A stretch of 64,000 bases of DNA from Valencia hispanica. Lineage: Eukaryota > Chordata > Actinopteri > Cyprinodontiformes > Valenciidae. The stretch spans positions 24,440,501 through 24,504,500 of the forward strand of contig OY747722.1 of assembly GCA_963556495.2 (NCBI GenBank), read 5' to 3'. Below, one piece after another: positions 40,201 to 53,400 of the stretch (the stretch's first letter is position 1; each line of letters starts with the position of its first letter). The position numbers were made by a program, and so were the translations under genes. The notes under the pieces are model-generated. The model saw only the letters and a program-made list of their open reading frames with translations, was not told where the DNA came from and did not search any database.

Positions 40201-41488
40201 CTCCTGTTTGGCGTGCAAAATGTCAGAGTGCGTTCCCCTACCCCGTTTGAAGTAGGGCAGCGGCTCGGACGCTGAATCGATCTGCGAGACACTGTTGAGT
40301 TTAAAGCCTCGCCCGCTTCCCCTGACCTTCAATACATGACCAGACACAGGATACACATGCTGCGCTTTCTAACTTTATAGACCTGTTAAAGGTACAGCTA
40401 ACAAACTCCAACTGAGAGAGGGCCTGAAATGTGTCACCAGAGGTGTTTTGTGATCTAAAACAAAATGGCAGTTAGAACTATGAATAAAATGTAGAGACAA
40501 AGGGACATCTAAGAAGAGGAAACAGAGGAACAGCTGTTAAAATAGGGAGCTGAGGGAAGCGATAAAAACTTAGCACATTAGGCCTGCTAATATAACGACA
40601 CGATGTGATATCCACTGGTACCACCCTCTGACATCACACCACCAGGAGGAGGATTAGTTCATTTCAACTCTTTAACGTAAAGAGATTCCATTTATAAACA
40701 TGCCAAACTGGTTCAGTGCTAAAACCAGTCAATCTAATATTCCTTTTTGTCTGCAGAATAAACTATAAAGCCTGCAACTAATGTGTAGGCAACTGAATAA
40801 TTAATAGCAGAGATGATTAGTGTTTGTAACAGTCGATCTTGGCACTTTTTATTTTTTAACACTTGGACAAATCGTTAGAAAAAGACGAAGGATATAATCA
40901 AATGTTTGAGTAACGATGTGAATGAGCATTAGCCTGAGATGCTAAAGCTCAAAGAATGCTGGGGACTTGTAGTGAAGGGGAAACGTCAATAAAATGCAGC
41001 TTAATTGTAATCAATGCGATCCTCTCAATATCCAGAACCAATATCTAAATTACATGTTTTATTGATCATGTGCAAGCCTTATTGGAAAAATCCAATCTAT
41101 AGCCTAGCAGTGACACAGCTGGTTCTGCTAACACCACTCTTCGGTGTGGAAGTTGATATCTAGCGTTACAACAATTAAGACAACATAGGTATACACCAAT
41201 TGATATTATCCAATAACATGCACACAGGGAACTGCTTACAGCAGCATCCATCACATGCAGATTTCTAGAACCCTAGACTTTTGATGTCACATTTAAGCAA
41301 ACATAAAAAGAAGTAAGTTTTGATTATATTATTGGGTAACTTACTTTATCAACTCTTTTTGATCACATTAAACCGTATTAGTGTAATAGATGGCTAGTAG
41401 ATAAGTTAAGCTATGGCAAGCACTATTTCCTTGATTAGTTAAGTGGTGGAATTGGGGGATGAGTACTATTCATCAACAAGTTCTATAA

Positions 41489-41519
<31 letters not shown>

Positions 41520-44500
41520 TCGACTTCCAAATAAGATGTATTGTTTGAAGTTCATCATTTTCCATGAGGGTCTGCTTATGACCAAACTAAATGTTTTGAT
41601 AGATTATAATCTTCTTGAATTACTCCCAATTTTGGGGTAATTTCCATAACTCCCATAGAAAGTCTCCAACTTGGAATATTTACAAAATCTCAGAGCTCAG
41701 CTTACACTGAAAGGTTTCTGAAAAGAATTCCAGAAATGTTCCATTACTTTCCAACAAAATTGATAAAAACAAATGTATGTATCCATTTCTGCATCCCTCC
41801 TTCCGTTAAATCCCATTGGTTAAATGGCTAGTATAGATTTAAATGCTCTCCTCATTGAAAAATGTTAAACAAAAGCTTTTTAAACTCATCTAATTTCTAA
41901 CGTTTAGATCAGAATGTACGTTTGAAGAAATGATTGAATACGAAACAGAGGCGCAGAGACAAAGAGGAAAAAAGAAGCAATTGCAACATCAAAAAGCTGT
42001 CAGAAGTCATTATGCATTCAGGTGGCTGTTCTTTTTGTAAAAATATTCACAAATCAACTAATTTAGAAACAAACTTAAAGGGGGTCTTCAAATACACCTA
42101 CACCAGTACAAACAAGAGACAATTGATGTAACATTTGTGTTTTATACAGCGTGGGCCCCATTATAACTGGTGACAGTGTAGAAGACCAAATATACCCATA
42201 TTTAGCTCCGTTTCAAATGGGAAACATTTAAGAATCACACCAATAATTAGAAAACATGCTAAAAAGCAATAAAGGTTTGATCGATACATTAGATGCATAA
42301 GCTAGATAGAGATATTTCTGTCTTGTTCCTTTTTCAAATGCAGAATTAGAACTGGGTAAAAAAAAAAGAAAAAAATCTATTTTTTGGATTAATTGATTTT
42401 ATTAATTATCAGGATACTGTTTGAAACTAGCAACCATTCCAAGTTCCATCCATTTGTCTAGAAAACTGAAAAAGAAAAAACAATAATTAGAGGGAATAAA
42501 CTAAACAATTGGAAATAAAACAAAAATACTCCAAGTCAAGTTATTATTACAGGTTGCAGTCTCTCCGTCTAACAGAAATGCTTAAATAATGGTGGCCCCA
42601 CATACCATCTGACAGACCACGTGTATTAAGGTCTTATTCAACTTAATGCCTTACTATTGTACAGGTATAATATACCCCCCAGTATTAAGCAGAAGCCTGA
42701 CAAAAAAAAACTTATAGAATCTAATATGAATTAGGGATGTGCATTTCAAGCAAAAGTACTATTCGAAAATCGTGGGGTACTAATCATTAATATTCGAATA
42801 TTCGACAATAACCCCCCCCCCCCCCCAACACCCGCCACTGGGGAAACGGATATAGATCCACAAGTTTTCCCTTTCTTTTTTTATTTTGACAGTGATGCAA
42901 TTCACAGCACAACATTATACAACCGTTTTCTGTCTTTAATCCCATTAAACACACAGGATATTATAATTAAGTGCGCCGCGGCCACAAAAGGATTCTCTTG
43001 ACAGCGGGAATCATCCTGACACATTAAAACTCAGTATGCAACATAAGTGTTCACTGTCCAAGCATAACAAAAGTTAACAAAAGCATGTGATATTTGCCAA
43101 AAGCACAGCTAAACGCATGTATTTCTCACATAGGCTTACTATACAGTAATTACAATACAAAAGGTGCTTGTGTGGACCGGGTTTATCCTTTCATAAATCA
43201 CCCAATACCGTCCTCACATCAAACAATTAACAAAGTGCGGAGACTTCGAACAATAATTATATAAATTTTTAACACATTTTACTCAACATACCTGAGAGAC
43301 AGCATTGCTGACGTGAAAATTTTTAACATGCTCGTCTTTATAATCCGAAAAATAGTTCAAGCCTAATCCATGTTTTTATTCAGAAAAATCAGCATGTCCA
43401 CATGCCCGGGATGAAGACGGGGACGAAGTCTGTTTACAATAAGTCCCGCCGTGGAAAAGACCCTTTCCGATGGCACAGATGTGGCGGGCACACACAAGTA
43501 TGTACTCGCTAATTTAGCCAGTTGAGGATATTAGTTTCCATTAGTTTTCCACTAGTCCATGGGATCGATCTGCGGGGGCGGACATTTGTCCTGCCAGTAA
43601 CGGTTCAGTTCAGACTCTGTGTCTGTTGTTTCTTGATAATAATCCTCACCAAACAGGGCAGCAATAGCAGAGACAGATGCAGCATCACTTCGTGGTTTCT
43701 TGGCCCTCAGCTCAGTCACTTCGGATTCAACTGCGACCGCCTCCACGACCTCTGGCTCTGACCTGCTCGAGAGGAGATCGCCAACCTTGGCCTGCACAGC
43801 AACTTTAACATCATCCGATGTGAACCTGAGGTGCTTGTGCCTCGGGTCCAAGAAGGAGGCGATGTACGCCACTTTGCCGGCGCTGCTGACATCTGCCGGT
43901 GCGAGTCGCCGCTCAAGTGAAGCAGACAGAGCGCTTGAACTGAGACACTTTGGGAGATTCTCCCTCATTTTCTTTGAGGCGTTTTGATATAAGAGTTGCT
44001 GTAACAGGATAAACCATGGAGATGGAGACTCCAGACTCTCCACACAACGCAGTAGTAGCGTGTTTCAGCGAGTGTAGCACGGGCATGAGCTCCTCCATCA
44101 CACTCCAGCTGTTATCTGTCAACTCGACGGTTCGTGCATCTGACAGTTTGGTGAAGGCTCTGTCTGACAAGACAGCAGATATTGCCCATCTTTGTTCAAG
44201 TAGTCGCTGGAACATATCGTAAATAGAATTGCACTTTGTACGGCAGTACTGGACTAATTTGTGCTCAGGTAAGTGCTGAAGTTGTTGTTTTTGTTTCAGC
44301 GCTTGTGTTGCTGTTGTACTGTGATGGAAATGTGAAACCAAACGACTGGCAGATGTAACCACATTGTTTATGTGTTGAAGCTTGAACCCATCGTTTATAG
44401 CAAGCTGCAGTGAATGTGCGAAACAAGGCTGAGAGTCCCACTCCGCGTGCTCGGTGTTGCCTCGCGTCATGTTGCTTGCGTTGTCATGGACACAGGCTAT

Positions 44501-47500
44501 GACTTTTCCGCGGATCCCCCAGTGGTCGGTAATGGTGGAGAGCACGTTGGCAATGTTTTCAGCTGTATGCCGCTCTTGCATTGCTTTGGTTTGCAGAACA
44601 GCACTCTGTATTTTCCAGTTTTTTATGTAATGGCAAGTGATTGTTAAGTATGATTCTGTTGTCAGCGCTGTCCACGAATCAGTAGTCAAAGACACTTTTT
44701 CAACATTCGTTAGCAGAGTGTGCAGCTCACTTGTTTTATCATCAAAAGGTTTCTCAAGTCTTGTTGTTATGGTTTTTCTTGATGGGACTGAGAACTCCGG
44801 CTCAACAAATGCCATCAAACTCCGAAAATCCTCACCTTCAACGAAGCTGATGGGGAGCATGTCTTTAGCAATCATCTTTGAGATGAGGGACGCCGTTTGC
44901 TCTGCACGTCTGTCATCACATGTACGTCTTCTAGTGGCAAAGCTGGCAATTGACTGTTGCTGTGACGACGGCCCGTCGCTTTCACCCGGGTGCTTTGCTC
45001 TCATATGAGAGTGCATGGTTGTCGTAGACCTGTGATATGCAAGCTTTGCCTCGCAGAGTTTACATTGCACCTCTGTTTCAGTTTTTTGGAAATAGCTCCA
45101 CATGGAACTTTTTGAGGACTGCTGCAGTAATTTCTCCATCGTGTCTTCTCCAGTTTGTTACTTCTACGGCTTGGCATGTAGCCCGCCACACTGTGTATCA
45201 TCGCTACGCTGCCCCCGTGCGGAAGCCACCAGTAAAACAACTTTTTTTCTTGTCAAGATATGGTTCACTATTCGATTTTTTATGACTTAACGACTATTCG
45301 AATATTCGAAAATCGATGCCCATCCCTAATATGAATACGTAAATGTTCTAGTACAATTGCCCCTGCAGTTACAAAACCGTTTAACAGGCGATGCACATTA
45401 TTTGTTTTTGTCACAAATCTGGGTTTTCCCCAACAATTCAAGTGTTTTTCACTCTGTATAACAGTGCACAATTAAAGAGGGACTACTGCAACTTCCTGTC
45501 TGTCTATGTCATGCCGCCTGCTCCGTGCTATTCAAAGATTAGCGTGCTTAAGATGCTGTCAAGTGTCAAAAAAAACAATGAAATTCAGCTTTGATGGAGC
45601 TTCCCTTCCTCTGTACTTAACACAAAAGCTCACTAGTGTTTTTTTGTCAGACAGACTATCCAAACAGAGGTTTATAGTTTAGCATCATTTGAAATGGCGT
45701 GATTGCCGTTTCAGTTCGTATGTTTCTAGACCTGCAGGAGTCACTAACAGTCCAAAGCATATGTTGTTTTTCTGTACAGCTACTCCAGAAAAAACCATTA
45801 CCAAATACAACACTTGCTGAAAGGAAAGTTTTGTTTCACTAACTTAATCTCTTTAGCTCACACTCATGACAAACTCTATATAAGCACATAAGTCTGTTGA
45901 TTTGCTGGCATACAACCACCTATGCAGCGAGCTTAGCTGCGCTCGCAGCCACATGCGCCAAGTAGTACTCTATTGTTTGTTTGACCACAATATCATAACA
46001 CAAAGCAGTCACAAGTAGAACTGCAAATACTGGAGAGCAACAAGGCCACAGGGCTGGGCTCCATTAGGTGGTAAGTCCGATTACATCATCCAGAAATGGG
46101 AAAGGAGATGGAGGCGGGACAGAAAAAGGACAACAAGGAAATACGAGAGGGATGGAGAAGATGGAGTCCGAACAAGCAACACCACCTCTGCTCTAGTTTG
46201 TTGCTTTTTTATCAGCTCAAATCTATTTGTGTGCGTGTGTGTGTGTGTGTGTGTGTGGGTGCGCGTGTGTGTGTGCGGAAAATGAACAAATCAGTTGTGT
46301 TTCAGTTTCGCTCGTGCCGTTTCTTTCAAATGCGCGTTGAGAGGGAAATGAAAAGAGAACAGAGAAGAAAAGAGCGTAGAGAGAGATTTAACTCAAAGAG
46401 CATCTGGATGAATGGAGATAAAAGGCGAGGGAAGGTTGAGGATTTGATTTAATGGAAGATAGAAAGTTCAGGGTTTAAAGAATTAATGAATAAAAAACTC
46501 AAAGAGCTCGTATAGCTAGCATCCTGACGGTGCAACAATGAAGCTGGACCCTTTAGCTTCCTAAGAGGCTTTATGAGAGAGGACATGGCCTGAGGTATTC
46601 CCCGTCACACACACTCCCTCTGCATCTCTTTTTCTCTCTATTAGATACAGAGAAACAAAGGGAAAGTGTGGGTTATGTGGGCGGGGCCACTTCACAGTCC
46701 ATTACACGCCACAGGACAACCCCTTCTAGGACAGCACAGATAACTGTGACAGTAATCATCGTCCAGATTTGATTTGAACTCAGGAATGATGTAACTGATT
46801 CCCAAAGAGCCTCAGCGAATGTTAGGGATACAAGCTGCAAATGTTATTTCAACTGACCAGAAGAGGAAAAAGGAACCCATTGTTAGCTCGGTGGGTATTT
46901 AATGTGTTTAAGCACTGTGGCTTTATAACAGGAGGACATTTTCCCCAGATGTCACAGAGTTGGTCTGTCGTCAGCTGCTGCACTGAATGCAAATCCCATG
47001 CAGTCGAAGTGAAACTAAAAATAGGCTGGCAGCAACACAGTAATCATGCAAAGCCAACCCCAAACCCTACAAATATTGAATAAAAAAAAAATCCCTGAGT
47101 TGTTGGATTGCTAAAATATAGTTTGAGCCATTCTAAAAGAAAAAAAAAATAGAATCAAAAGGCACAACAACAAAATCTGCGGGCTGAGGCTTGAATCACA
47201 TCATAGAAAAATCTAATTATGTCATAATTCATAATGCTATTAAGAATAGCAACCAAACAGAATTTGAAGCGAACCTTTAAAATCTAACTGAATGACATCC
47301 ATTAACTGGCTTGCAGTGATTAAACAGTATGTGGCGTCTCATAAGTGAGACAGCACAGTAAACACGGGCTAACGCCCTCCAACATGTTGAACTAGGAACT
47401 GAAGGTTTTAACTGGAAAAACATGCCTGTTTCAATTTTGACCCATTAGTGACCCTTAACGATAAATTTGCAATATAATGAGCGGCCCTATTGATAAGAGA

Positions 47501-50378
47501 AAACGTTAATGGGAGACTTTTTAATAGATCTTCTACTTTTAAATCAAACGGTAAATGTCACAAATAACGTTTTTTTTTTTCTTTTTTCTTTTGCAACAAA
47601 GCTTAGTCCACTACCCATTATTCTAATTTTTATTAAATTCAATAAAAGTCGGATGATGATAAGAATCCAACATAGTGGAGGTTAGTTCACAAGAATGTGA
47701 CAGGACAAGATTTCCATATTACTTTAAAGATAACTTCAAATATCCAATCTATCCTGCAAAAAGGCTTTTATTCTGCATTTTCATATATTTTTTGTTGTTG
47801 CCAAAAACTCAACTAACTAATGTCTTTCTTTTTCTGATTTCTTGGGGGTTTTCAGACCTTATGCTTCAACTAGGCAATGTCTGCAGTACAGTTCCCATTT
47901 TGGAGTTGCTAATTGTAGTGCTGTGCGCTGTGACTGATGTAGCTCAGCGTACCCCTAGACGTCCAGCCATCCTAGCAATGCTTTCTGCCTCCTTCAGGGT
48001 CTGAACGTGCTAACATATTGTTCGTGTCTTGTCACGCTTTGTCGTTCCTACTGGAATGCCAAAATGCTGTCAAACAAAAGGTTTTAGAGTAGTTGGGGCA
48101 TCAACTTCATCAAGAACTCGTATTTGACTAGTTGTAAAGTATTTTGTAGGGATGTGTACTGGTAAAAATCTCGTAATATATGTATCACGATACAGGTGAG
48201 ATCATATGATATATTGTGATATTGTGAGTAAAAGAGTATATATTGTGATAAATAAATAAAAACTAACTGTAGAAACACTCCAACCTGTTTCATACTTAAA
48301 GAGTAAATAAACCCCAAAACAACTTTTTTTGCTTTTAAACTGTATAAATGGGTATTTACTAATGCAATCTTTCAGTTTCTGCGATTTTTTTACATTTTCG
48401 TGTCAACTTGTCTAATTCTACACTTTTTGGTCTAAAAACGTCTTAGTGCTGCCCTCTTAGGGTTGAACGGTGGCTACTGCATTTGAATTTTTTGATTGGT
48501 GGAGAGCGGTACATCTCTACGCCACAGGCATTGACTGTGTCACAGCAGCCATGGTCTCACAGACACGCCCCGTGGGTTTGGGTATAAAACTATCAGACAC
48601 ACTCGCCCCGTGGCGAGTTTGGAGTTGGATTGCGTTTTTCAGGTTACCATTATTATCACATTAGCACTTAGCTAGCATGGCTAACATACTGTTTTGAACG
48701 GTAGCCTATGTTAGCATTACCACTCAGGGACTGGACCCATCCTGTCTTCCTCTGCCTCAGCAGCACAGGCCTCGGGGAACGCTGACTCGGCGCCCTGACC
48801 CAGCGGCTCAAACTGATACGGCTCGCGGCCGCTGGGCTCCATAAAGCCTGCCTCTACTCCTCTATCTCCGATGACAGCGGAGGAGATCCGCCGACTCAGG
48901 GCGCCGAGCCAGCCTCGGGCGGCGCTGGCTGACGCGGCAGAGGGAGACAGGATGGGTTCAGTCTCTGAGTGGTAATGCTAACATAGGCTAACGTTCAAAA
49001 CAGATGAACGTCGATCAGTTGCAAAACTGCCAACATCGCTTTGGTCACTGTCCATGTTTCAGTGTCAGATTAAGCTAGCTGTCACTGTCCTCCTGAACAC
49101 ACCCCCACGCCCCCCCCTCTGCTCATCCTCCACACTTGGCAAAACCCTTCCGCACCTCCTGGCACCGCCCACTTTGTAGAATTTTTCAAATGTTGATTAG
49201 GGGCGGGGTTATGATTTTTCATGGGGTTCAGTTACACTTTAACATATCCAGTTTTGATCTAGTTGATTCACTGGAACGAAGAAGGTGAAAACAGCCACCA
49301 ACTACCAGTCACACTGTGTCATAATGTGTACATAAATTTACTCCAAAAATTACTTTCATCAATAATGGTTCCAATCAACTTCTTAAAAAAAAAAAAAAAA
49401 AAAAGAACCTCGCTACATTGCTTTTGAATATCAACACAATATCGTGACAAAATATGGTCGTATCGATATTTTCTTACATCCCTGTTGATCATCCATTTGG
49501 TCGATTTTTCTGGTATCTGTCTATTAAAACCAAGTCTCACCTCAAAGGCAACATTTTTTAGTAAATACACCAAACCTGACCTAAAACACACTTCAGTTTA
49601 CCCAGACCATCAACATCATTTTATATATTTTTAACAACGACAGAAAGGAGATTGATGAACAAAATATGTTAGGGATCACAGAGTGCATTTCTGCTTGATA
49701 ATATCACAACATCTCCAACAAGTGGATGTAGCGTGGTAAACTGATTAACCTCAGCTCAGCAGCTGCCTGCTTCCAGAGCAATTTCAAGGTTGCTAACACA
49801 CGACGACCAAAACAGGATGTCAGAGTCCAACCAGACATCCGATTACACTGCTATTGAAGCTCATTTAACATCTTGCGCTCATTTGTTTACACATCTTAAG
49901 GCTGAATAATGGCAAACATTACAGAAAGCTGTGACAATTTTTTAGTTGCAGCCTGCTAACAAGAAGCGGGAACAATGTCAAACCACAAAGCACAATGATA
50001 TCACAAGATGCTTCCACTTTAAAGCTGACAGAAACATTCATCTGGCTCATGCTTACAAAAAAACCATTCACACGTGTTCGTTGTCACACTGCAACACTGC
50101 TTTGTCTTTAGGGAAATGAGGAGTTGGCTTGTCAGCAAGACTTCTGGAGCTGAGGTTTTCATGCAAACAGAGTTAGCTTCCTGCTACGGCTAGCATGAGA
50201 CCCCTGAAAGCACAAGCATAAAGCACAGAGAAGCAGCACGGTGGCTGTACTCACGTAGGAAATGTTTCTCCAATAAGGCAATTTCCAAGTGACCTTTGAC
50301 TTCGCTGAGGCGTTCCGACTCCGACCTCTGGAAGTCCTGAACGCAAGCTGCCATCCTGGGAGACCCCGAACCAGCCTG

Positions 50379-50413
<35 letters not shown>

Positions 50414-53400
50414 CACACACAGTTAATAACTAATAAACAGTAGCACTTACGAACACGGGAACTAAAAAGACAAGATGAAGAATTCACAGCAGGTGAATTT
50501 TCTATGTGAACCAGGCAGAAAGAGCCTATATGATCAGACACAAACACACACAGATCAGCACGGAGCTATGACTCACACCGATGTTTCCTCTCCAGGTTCA
50601 GGGACCAGCAGTAGCTAGGGAGACAGGGAGGATCCCCCCCGTTCTGACTACTGTGCTGATGACTCAAACACCACAAATCGTTTTTAACCCCGACACACAC
50701 GCGCACACACAACTAGCAGCAAGGTGGAAGGAGTGAACGGCAGAGAGGTGGGAGAAAGCGTGAAGCTCAGAGGGCGATGCAGGGAGCAGAGAGATGACTG
50801 TGCTAGTGGAGGATGAGCACTGCAGGTTGAGCTTCACTGCTCAACTAAAGCGAGGGTCCTTTAAGTCTTCTGACACACACACACACGCGCGCACATGCTG
50901 CAGCAGCAGCTTATAGCCGACTGCAGTCGGAGCGGGTCGTGTGTTTTCCTGCTTAGACACACTGCAATGTCTCAAACTGATGAGATTTCTGCAAAAAATA
51001 AAATAAGACATAGAAGGGAAGAGGAAGCAAAAAAAAAAAAAGACAGCAACCTGAAAAAAATGAGCCAATGCCCAAAAAGAAAGATGACTCAGGACATCAG
51101 CTTAAGGATGTATAGAATGCCCTTGAATAATGAGGAACTTCAAAGGAATCCAACAGGGGCGTCTTCTGTAAATGTGGCGTGCGAGACATAAATGAAAGAG
51201 GAGGACCAGCGAGAGCGAGGGTGAAAACATGGAGGCGGATGAGGAAGGAGGAGGAGGAATGACGAGAGGATAGTGGGAGTGAAGCTTTGCTGCATTATGT
51301 GTACTCAGCTACGGCTCTTTCCGGCTTGGATTTTTCAGAGTCTCTGCGCCATGACAACAATATTCAAAGATGGTAAACAAACGAACCTGCAGGACATTTG
51401 ATGCCATCAGAGCCCCCTGGGCGACGTCACGTCTAATGACCATCGGCTGGTCAATTATCGTCTATCCGCTCTTCCTCTTTAATGACAGAGGCGGAAATTG
51501 GCTTCGGAAGCTGCGTTTTGACCCAAGACTGTCAGCCATCCCACAGTTTGATATGATGGGACACAAAAATGAATAAACAACCCCTTACAGTATTCATACC
51601 TGGTTGGGACTATTGCTTAAAAATCATGTACCGGTAAATGATCTGGGACACAAGGAAAAACTGACAATAAATTTTTTTTTAGTCTATAGACTAGTAGTCT
51701 TTTCCATGTAGGCCACACATCATATTAAGCACACACGATTCGAACAGTCATTAAAATAGCCTAACACCCAATGAAACAGAGGTCACTATTGTAAATTATA
51801 GGATAATAAAATGTTGTTACTGCCGCAACTTGGTTTACAACCACAAAATTATATCTATATTGCTCAGAACAGTCCAAATTGTTCCAACAAACTATTCCAG
51901 AGGCCAGTCGTGGGAACCGGAAAAAAAGCTGCTTGGAATTCAGGACATTCTGTGGTTTCTCTGATTTACTCTCGTCCCGTCTCTGGCAAGATAAGAGTGG
52001 GAGTGAAATGCGTCAAAGGACCAGATTTAATCCACTTCCAAGTCGTCACAAAGCCAGCCGGCTCTAAAGGCATGTCCTGTTTAGTGAGCCACAACTCTGA
52101 GAACAGCTCGCACAGCGTCCACACACTGCTGCAGATGATGGTGATGATGGTGATGATGGCCAGGTCCTGAGCCCATCATTCCAACCAAGATGAACAAATG
52201 TCCCAAAATCCCCAACAAGACCAACCTTCTTCTGGATCCCATGGTTGCCTTAAAGAACGAGAACACATGTTCTATTTTATGCAAGAGGATGCCCTTTGGG
52301 GTCTCACAAGCTTTTTACTTTACATACCATTTCTTCTTGAGCATTTTAAGTCTGCAGCTCTTTTAAACAGTTGGTTGATGGATTCCAACAGCATCAATGG
52401 AAATGGTGGAGTTTCAAAATTTAATTCTACACATAAACCGACCGCTTATTAATCAGGTGGCCTAAAGCGGCGTTCGAAACCATGATTGCAATTGTGGCCC
52501 ATTATTCTTTACAAATGAACTCAGGTTTAATCAGATTAGATGGAGAATTTCATGTAGACGGTGTTCTAGTCTTGCCACAGATTTTCAGCTCGATTTAAAT
52601 CTAGACATTGTCAGGGTCATTCTACCATCTGTTGATCCTACCATCCCATTGTAGAGTAAGTCAGAGGAAGCTTAGGGTTGCTGTTAGAAGGTGAACTTGT
52701 GCCCCATTCTAAAGTGTTTTGCAGCATCAAACAGGTTTTCTTCCAGGACTCCCCTGGATTTAGTTCCATCCAGCTTCCTATCAACTCCGATGAGCTACAT
52801 CACTTGTGGCAAACTGCAAATGGGACTTCTCGTGGCTTCTCTCAACAACAGTTTTCTTCTTTCCACTCTTCCATACAGGCCAGATTTCTGGAGTGTTTGA
52901 CTAACGGTTGTCATTCTCCCACCTGAGTTGCAGATCTCTGTAGCTCTTCCAGAGTTATCTTGATTGCTTCTCTGATTATTGTCTACCTAGGCCTGTCACG
53001 ATAAATTTTGCTGGACAATAAATTGCCCCTGAAATATTGCGACAAACGATAATATTGTGGTTTTCAGACCATTTCAACTAATGTAAATAATGATGCATAT
53101 ACACCCCTGAACGATCAATAAACTTTAACTTCTAAACATTTACCACTGCAACTGGAAGACATTATTACCCAATATAAATTATCAACACAACTGAAACCAA
53201 AACTAAAACGATAAACTCTGTAAACCAAATTGCCCTTCAGAAACATATGAATCATTTGGCTCAGACAAGAAAAAAACAGGCAAAACTACCAGTTAGGAGT
53301 TTGGTTAACAAAAAGTGCAAACTAACAACAAAAACATTCAGTATGACTAAAACAAGACATTCCGTTTTACTCTGCCACTACTGATATATGGACCAGATAT

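Noticed and set aside
43700..43987. plus-strand frames opposite the hAT transposase
   Set aside because: Antisense shadows of the transposase; so are 44414-44647 and 44637-45008.
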